64,000 nt of DNA, taken from the NCBI RefSeq assembly GCF_000764305.2, contig NW_025935207.1, positions 22,162 through 86,161 of the forward strand. The letters run 5' to 3'. The notes beneath the pieces are model-generated. The model had not been told where the DNA came from and did no database searches. It saw nothing but the letters and a program-made list of their open reading frames with translations. This document shows, piece by piece, positions 58,379 through 64,000 of this stretch (position 1 is the first letter of the stretch; each line of letters starts with the position of its first letter). The position numbers and the translations under genes are program-made. Origin of the DNA: Hyalella azteca (taxonomy: Eukaryota > Arthropoda > Malacostraca > Amphipoda > Hyalellidae).

Positions 58379-59590
58379 TGCGCAATATTACAAAATTCTT
58401 GCACTATGAAAATTTCTTGCATAATTCAGACAAATAATTTTTAAAACGATGGTTAATTACATTACCGTTAACAAATTTTTGGCGTTATGGAAGTTTTTAT
58501 TGCATATTTCTTTCAAAAAGTCCTGGAACTAAGTATGATCATTCCCATTTACACATTTTTTGCGCAATAAAACTTTTTTGCATCGATCCATCAACAAATT
58601 GATGGATCAATATGACCACTATATGATTCACATTGATGATGATCAAATCGATCACTAAGAAATCTTTTTGAATATCTCCATTAACAAATTCTCGCACTTT
58701 GAAAGTTTCTAAGCTTATTATTCAAGTTTCTAAGCTTATTTCTAAGCTTATATTTAAGCTAAAAACAATAAAATATTCTTTATTACAATAAAGCTTGCAA
58801 TTTCGATGATACTATTAAGAACGATTATCAATAATTGTATATATTAATATCACTCACTACGGTTGAAACTTTTTTTTTGTCCTGCCCTTCCAGACAGTTT
58901 CCCTGGCTTGGTTTAGAGCACCTCCACAGTTCCAGATTTATTTTTTTTCGCCAAAAATGTGCTATTTTCTGGTATGTATTTTTTCAACCTATGTTGAATG
59001 CGTTATATTAAGTTAGTTAATTAAAAAATCCCGTGCGTTCGTCTGGCATGGATTGATCTTACATTCTTTTTGACCGTATTTACAGAATTGGCAGAAAATA
59101 TTACGTATTACGGTGAATATATCATCAGAGATCACACATGACATAAATATTTACATCACAGAATACTCATGTCATGATTTTGTATTTGCTGTGTGAATTA
59201 GCTGAAATTCTTTAACTATAATGTTTGTCGTTTGATCTTCATTGTCTATTTGTTGTGTGTTGTCTTAAACTTTGTTCGTCGTTTGGTCTTCGTTGTGTAA
59301 TTACTGTGTGAATTCTAAGGAATTCTTGGTCTGGTCCAGATTATGCATTTTGCTGTATCCATGGAATTCTCATTTCCTGATTATGTATTTCTGTGTGATA
59401 TGTATTTCTGTGTGAATACTCGGCAATTCTTCGAGTTTGTTTGTTGTCGAGTTTTGTAGCGCTGGCTACCCTCCCTCCCCTGCCCCGACTGAAGCCATCC
59501 ATCAATTACCCGTCGGTAACCCAGTTAAGGTTTTGTCTTGGGCGGCTCTAAAGCCTAATCCGTTTTACTGAACCGGTTACAGGACACTGA
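58379..59590. other. No gene recognised
   Basis: AT-rich sequence with short local echoes (TCTAAGCTTATT several times near 58710-58750; TCTGTGTGATATGTATTTCTG near 59390). No protein or named repeat was identified. Confidence 0.45.
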
Positions 59591-59599
59591 TTGACCGGC

Positions 59600-60065
59600 C
59601 TGCAGTGGCATTGTGGCATGAGGGGTGGCGAGGGTGGAATTGTGGTGCGAGGGGTGATGATGTGGCATGAGGTGCGACGGGTGTGACATTGTGGCATGAG
59701 CGGTGACGGTGTGGCATTGTGGTGTGAGGGGTGACGGTGTGGCATTGTGGTGTCAGGGGTGAAGGGTGAGGCATGGTGGTGCGAGGGGTGACGATGTGGC
59801 ATTGTGGAAAGAGGGGTTTAATGGTGTGGCTTTGTGGAATAGGGGGTGATGGTGTAGCATAAGGGGTGAACGGTGAGGCATGGTGGCGTGAGAGGTGACG
59901 ATGTGGCATTGTGGCATGAGAGCTGGGTGACGGTGTGGCATTGTGGCATAAGAGCTGGGTGACGGTGTGGCATTGTGGCATGAGGGGTGCCGGGTGTGGC
60001 ATTGTGGCGTGAGGAACGACGGTGTGGTATGCCGGGTTTCAATGTGGCACGTTAGGTTGCTGTGT
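59600..60065. repeat. About 28-30 bp minisatellite (GTGGCATTGTGGCATGAGGG)
   Basis: About fifteen imperfect units combine GTGGCATTGTGG(C/T)(A/G)TGAGGGGTG with ACGGT. The minus strand gives His/Pro/Thr-rich frames (MPQCHTVTPH) in all phases, which are repeat translations, not genes. Confidence 0.93.
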
Positions 60066-61714
60066 GGCATGCGGGGTTGTATGGCAAACTGAGCAGCCGG
60101 ATGGCATGAGGATTGGATACGTGGTACCTATGTGGACCTTGTCAGGAGTATTGTTAGGAAAAAAGAATGTGTACGTGGCGTGAAGCTCACAGCACATCGT
60201 TCGGTGATGTGGCGTAATGTGGCGTGATGTGGCGTGATGAGGTGATGTGGCGTGTTCAGTGGGCGCTGTATCATCCTCAATGGGTTGTCGCGTCAGGCCT
60301 GAGCGCCCACTCTAAGGGTGACGCGTGGGCCTTGAGGTGGGCAGGCAATTAGGAGGGCTGGGCTTTGTGTGGCGCCCTCTCTGGTGCCTCTAATGAGCAC
60401 CACCCACACAATGTACACAATGGGTCAATCTAGCGCATTGTATTGTCGGTATACCCTTAATTAGAGCAATGCATGGGCAGCGTGGTGGGGTGGGGTGTGT
60501 GGGTGGGCACTGGGCAGCGTGGTGTGGCAGGGCAGTTATATAATAGATCTTTACCTCATACATAATATTTTCAAACATTATCACCACAAACCTAAACACT
60601 TACGTGCGTATCTTCAGTGTCGTACTAATGAGATTATGACCTACTGTCCGACGGTCCGACCTACGCAGTCACGAGTTGGTGGCGTAAACTCTATGTCAGA
60701 TATATGCACCCACGCTTGTACCTTGCTGAAAACCAGAGGCGTGTTATAGGCGGCCGATGATTTCTCATCGATGGATTAGCCATGGATTTAATTTTTGGAA
60801 GTATCGTTGGACACACACCCACACAAACTTACACATATACACGCGCGCGTGTGTCCATTGTTTGCATTGTGTGTGTCGGCAACGAGACCTCGTTTAGGTC
60901 ACAATGCTGCCCTCGCTTTAATGGTCGTGCAGCGATGGACTTCAAGTGATAGGCTTTGCTGAACTCAATGAGCGGTCAGTCGACCTTGACTTCTAATGTT
61001 TCAGCCAGGAAATCCACGAGTTTAATTGTGTGATCCGTGCGTTAGTGGCCATGAGGTTTGAGTGTGCTCGGGTATTGTGATGGGCAAGGCGATTTATGGT
61101 ATTTTTCCGGCGAATGGAATAATGGGCGGTATTTGGTACACAATTGCATGTGAAAATTTTATTCAAAGCTTATTAAATTATTGTTGTTTCAGATTATCGT
61201 CTTTGATATCTTAAATTGTATAAAAGTATGGTTGTACCAAACTCCATATAGCTATTTATAATTAAGAAAAATTTTATTTTTTTGGCCAAGTTTTGTTTGT
61301 TTTTCCAATATTATTTAAGAGCTATATCGAAGCAGAATATTGCTGCAAAATAAACATGTATAAATGTTAATGGAGTCTTAGCAATCATGAATGTACCGGA
61401 TTTAAAATCCTACATCGTTCACGTCTTTCGTATCTTGCAAATTTATTTATTTCTGTTAATTAGACCGCAACGACGCTTCTCTAGCATCGAAGCTGCCAGA
61501 GCAAGCAACGCATATAATTTATTCCTCTATTTGTACACAATTTTTTTGTTTTCTGTCATTGTTTGTTCCAGTTTTTAATTCTCAAGGTAAACATTAAGCA
61601 GAATTTTATGAAAATTGGCAACAGCTATTAGGGGTTTAAGTTAAAACTAATAATAAATTGCAAATGTAGCTGAAAACGCCCTCGCATTTACCCTTGTAAT
61701 TAATAACAAAGTTC

Positions 61715-61835
61715 AAGCTAACATGTAGCGTGTTGTGACTCAGGAATATATTGAGTTCCAAGTGAACATGCAGCGTGTTGTGACTCAGGAATATATTGAG
61801 TTCCAAGTGAACATGCGGCGTGTTGTGACTTGTGA
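61715..61835. repeat. 45-bp tandem repeat, about 2.6 units
   Basis: Units contain AACATGCAGCGTGTTGTGAC, then TCAGGAATATATTGAGTTCC and AAGTG. The first unit is partial and diverged (AAGCTAACATGTAGCG). Confidence 0.9.
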
Positions 61836-62379
61836 TCAAGATCCTGAATGAATATATTTACCTTACCTCTAGAATTGACTTGCAAGCTTGACAGCGACAT
61901 TTAGAAAAAATACAGAACTGACGCTGCTTGGAGTCTAATTTAACGGTAACCGGAGAGAAGTGGCATACCCTATAAAACGCGGAGAACTTTCAACTTTAAA
62001 TGAAGTTCACGGAATTCCAGCAAAAAGGACGCCGCAATTCGGGAGCTAATGAAGTTAGCGCTCCTGTGGCCTCGCTTTAAGACGACCCAAATCAGCAATG
62101 TGTCCTCAAAACTTGTGGGTTGTTTCTACGCTTCTATCGTCACACACATTGTCTTAACTCCGGATGTGTGCACATTTTCAATCTCGTTTCTCCGGTTTTC
62201 ACTTTGATAACTCATGTTTGTTTCGACTCAACAATGATGCAGTTTGACCAAACTTAACTTGGAAGTTAAATTCAAATTCAAATATTTTGTGTTAAAGAAC
62301 CACTCGAATTCAATAGAAAGGGAATTTCTCGATGACAATTGTTAGATTCTGCGAAACTTTGACAGAATGACCTGGTTTC

Positions 62380-62620
62380 CTAAGATCAACAAAAAGATAC
62401 ATTCTCAGGAAATGATACATTTTTACAATATTATATATTTTAAATTTTTTTACCATTTTACAAAATGTTAAATTAGACAAAATTTTACTTTTTTGCATAA
62501 TGTTACATTTTACAAAATTCTATATTCACACAAAATACTACATTTATCCAAATGATACATTTATACAAACTGATTTATTTTTACCAACTGAAACATTTTC
62601 ACAAACCGATAAGTTGATAA
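62380..62620. repeat. Low-complexity ACATTT/TTACAAAAT run
   Basis: Short degenerate echoes of ATGATACATTTNTACAAA and TTTTACAAAATNNTA follow one another without a fixed period. Confidence 0.55.
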
Positions 62621-62929
62621 CCTTAACATTGGTTGGATAATTTACACGTGGGTTAAGCCAAACCAGTGGCAGGAAGTCGGAGTGGCGGTCATCGTTAAGT
62701 CTGAGGGCAGCGCTGCTAATTTAATAGCAGCGCCTAACAAGACACGCACGAAGAGCCCGGACTAAACGAAGTCTCCTCGTCCTCTGATTGAGACGTGGTG
62801 CTCCACTCGGCCGCGTAGAGTCGTGGTCGTCGCCAGCATTTTGAGCGCGGGTGATCGGGTGATGAATTTTCACTTTGTTCTTACGATATACAAACGACAC
62901 AGTCTTAGTCGGGACTGCATATGAAGAAA

Positions 62930-63185
62930 CTAATTCTTTCTCGTCACTATTGACAAATGAGCTAAGACTTCGCCGTCACTAAGCTAAGAAAAGCCATCAA
63001 GAAGCTAAGACTTCATCGTCACTATAAACAATTAATAAAATGAGCTAAGATTAATACCAAGAAGCTTTGACTTAATGCATCGTCACTATATACAAATGAG
63101 CTAAGACTTCGCTGTCACTATACAGCAAGGAACTAAATCTTCATGTATACCAAGAAAGTAGGAACTATAGACTTCATCGTCACTA
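62930..63185. repeat. About 40-60 bp tandem repeat (GAGCTAAGACTTCGCCGTCACT)
   Basis: Six imperfect units contain CTAAGACTTC(A/G)(T/C)CGTCACTAT and a spacer such as ACAAATGAG. Unit length varies. Confidence 0.8.
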
Positions 63186-63396
63186 TTTACCGAGACATTC
63201 CTTTCTTTTCAATGTTTTCTTAAATAACTCGAAAATTAATGAATATATGAGCCTAAGACTTAATTGAACTAAGCAGTATGCATGTAATATAAAAAACAAC
63301 ACTATATTTTCAGAACAAAATGTAATTTCAAAACGTTTTAACAAGCGAAAATTCCCCAACATCTTCGGACACGATTATTCGTACAGTTGGAAAATA

Positions 63397-63595
63397 TCGA
63401 ACCCGGTGGAAGTCTAGTAGCTACTTCAAACTATCGTCAGTCATGAAAAGATCCGGTCAAATGACACGATTTTAGATCTTCTGTGAACAAGGCACGAGAA
63501 GGGAATCGGCGACAGAAAGAAGAATCGGCGACAGGCCACATATCAGGCCTACGCTTCAGCGCCGAGATCACTATGTTATGTTATGTTATAAGCGT
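63397..63595 (+). mobile_element. LINE-like 3' tail, second copy
   Basis: It matches 42717-42895: CGGTGGAAGTCTAGTAGCTA, AGATCCGGTCA, GATCTTCTGTGAACAAG, AATCGGCGACAGGCCACAT and AGGCCTACG. It ends in CACTATGTTATGTTATGTTA, a short-unit tail typical of some non-LTR elements. Confidence 0.65.
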
Positions 63596-63729
63596 TTGAT
63601 AGAACTTTCAGTGACGTGTGCTAAAATCGTGCTTGCGCAGTGTTAGTAAGATCGTTTTGCATAATCATTACCTTGTCTTGACATGTTTTCTTTTCGCCGT
63701 TTTATTTTTTGTATCTTTGCTGAGACAAA

Positions 63730-64000
63730 AACATGGCAATCTTTGATGAGAGGCAATCATGACAATCCTTGGTGAGACACAATCATGGCAATCTTTGGTC
63801 AGACACAATCATTGCAATCTTTGGTGAGAGGGAATTTCAAAACCGAAGATTGCCTCTCACCAAAGATTGCCATGTTTTTGTTTCACCAAAGATTGCCATG
63901 ATTATCTCTCACCAAAGATTGCCATGTTTTTGTTTCACCAAAGATTGCCATGATTGCCTCTCACCAAAGATTGCCATGATTGTCTCTCACCAAAGATTGC
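63730..64000. repeat. Head-to-head minisatellite (CATGGCAATCTTTGGTGAGA)
   Basis: Units of about 26-28 bp run in one orientation to about 63830 (CAATCTTTGGTGAGAGG) and then, after a short joint GAATTTCAAAACCGAAG, in the reverse orientation (CCTCTCACCAAAGATTGCCA) to the window edge. It continues beyond the window. Confidence 0.92.

Noticed and set aside
59548..60070. Several overlapping His/Pro/Thr-rich frames on the minus strand
   Set aside because: All phases stay open because the 28-30 bp minisatellite lacks stops; not a protein.
62711..62740. Small hairpin GCGCTGCTA / TAGCAGCGC considered as a microRNA precursor
   Set aside because: The stem is only about 9-10 bp, too short for a precursor.

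Overview
This is eukaryotic nuclear DNA: four intron-rich protein genes with GT/AG introns sit in AT-rich DNA dense with short non-autonomous transposons, foldbacks and minisatellites. The protein families are conserved across animals. A short TTAGGT-like run, the (GTCC)n inverted-repeat elements and the crowded repeats suggest an arthropod, perhaps a crustacean, but no species can be named from the sequence alone. It is a short-read assembly: three isolated single N bases (5353, 8794, 10212) look like closed-up gaps, and a complete Nextera mate-pair junction adapter remains at 10652-10689.

Layout. 1-5352: nested inverted repeats, no gene. 5354-9659 (-): fragments of pyruvate dehydrogenase E1 alpha (PDHA1), cut at an N at one end and interrupted by a foreign block (6787-8793) that belongs to the next gene. 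9660-14692: upstream repeats, a ~0.9 kb direct duplication carrying a tRNA-like SINE, and a TTAA-flanked piggyBac-type MITE. 14693-26639 (+): TBCK (pseudokinase, TBC and rhodanese-like domains), complete except for the end of one exon and one whole exon, both of which lie in the misplaced block. 28064-31464 (-): VTA1/LIP5, complete in 6 exons. 31465-37281: repeats, including a satellite split by an intact hAT-like MITE. 37282-45515 (+): mitochondrial ribosomal protein uL1m (MRPL1), complete in 9 exons. 45516-64000: no gene recognised; minisatellites, two large foldbacks, a second piggyBac-like MITE and a LINE tail.

The genes are unrelated housekeeping functions (mitochondrial pyruvate oxidation, Rab/mTOR-linked signalling, ESCRT-III/VPS4 disassembly, mitochondrial translation) and do not form a pathway. 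TBCK and VTA1 are tail to tail (1.4 kb apart); VTA1 and MRPL1 are head to head (5.8 kb apart).

The most unusual observation is that many tandem duplications fall exactly on exon edges. In TBCK and MRPL1, splice donors or acceptors with their adjoining exon ends are repeated 2-7 times at six separate junctions, and the MRPL1 poly(A) region is also doubled. One of these arrays (TBCK, 45-nt unit) keeps the reading frame, so it offers a ladder of alternative donors. The second main result is structural: combining the misplaced block with the main TBCK locus gives an uninterrupted 892-codon frame (human TBCK is about 893 residues), which shows that the block is a mis-scaffolded piece of TBCK.
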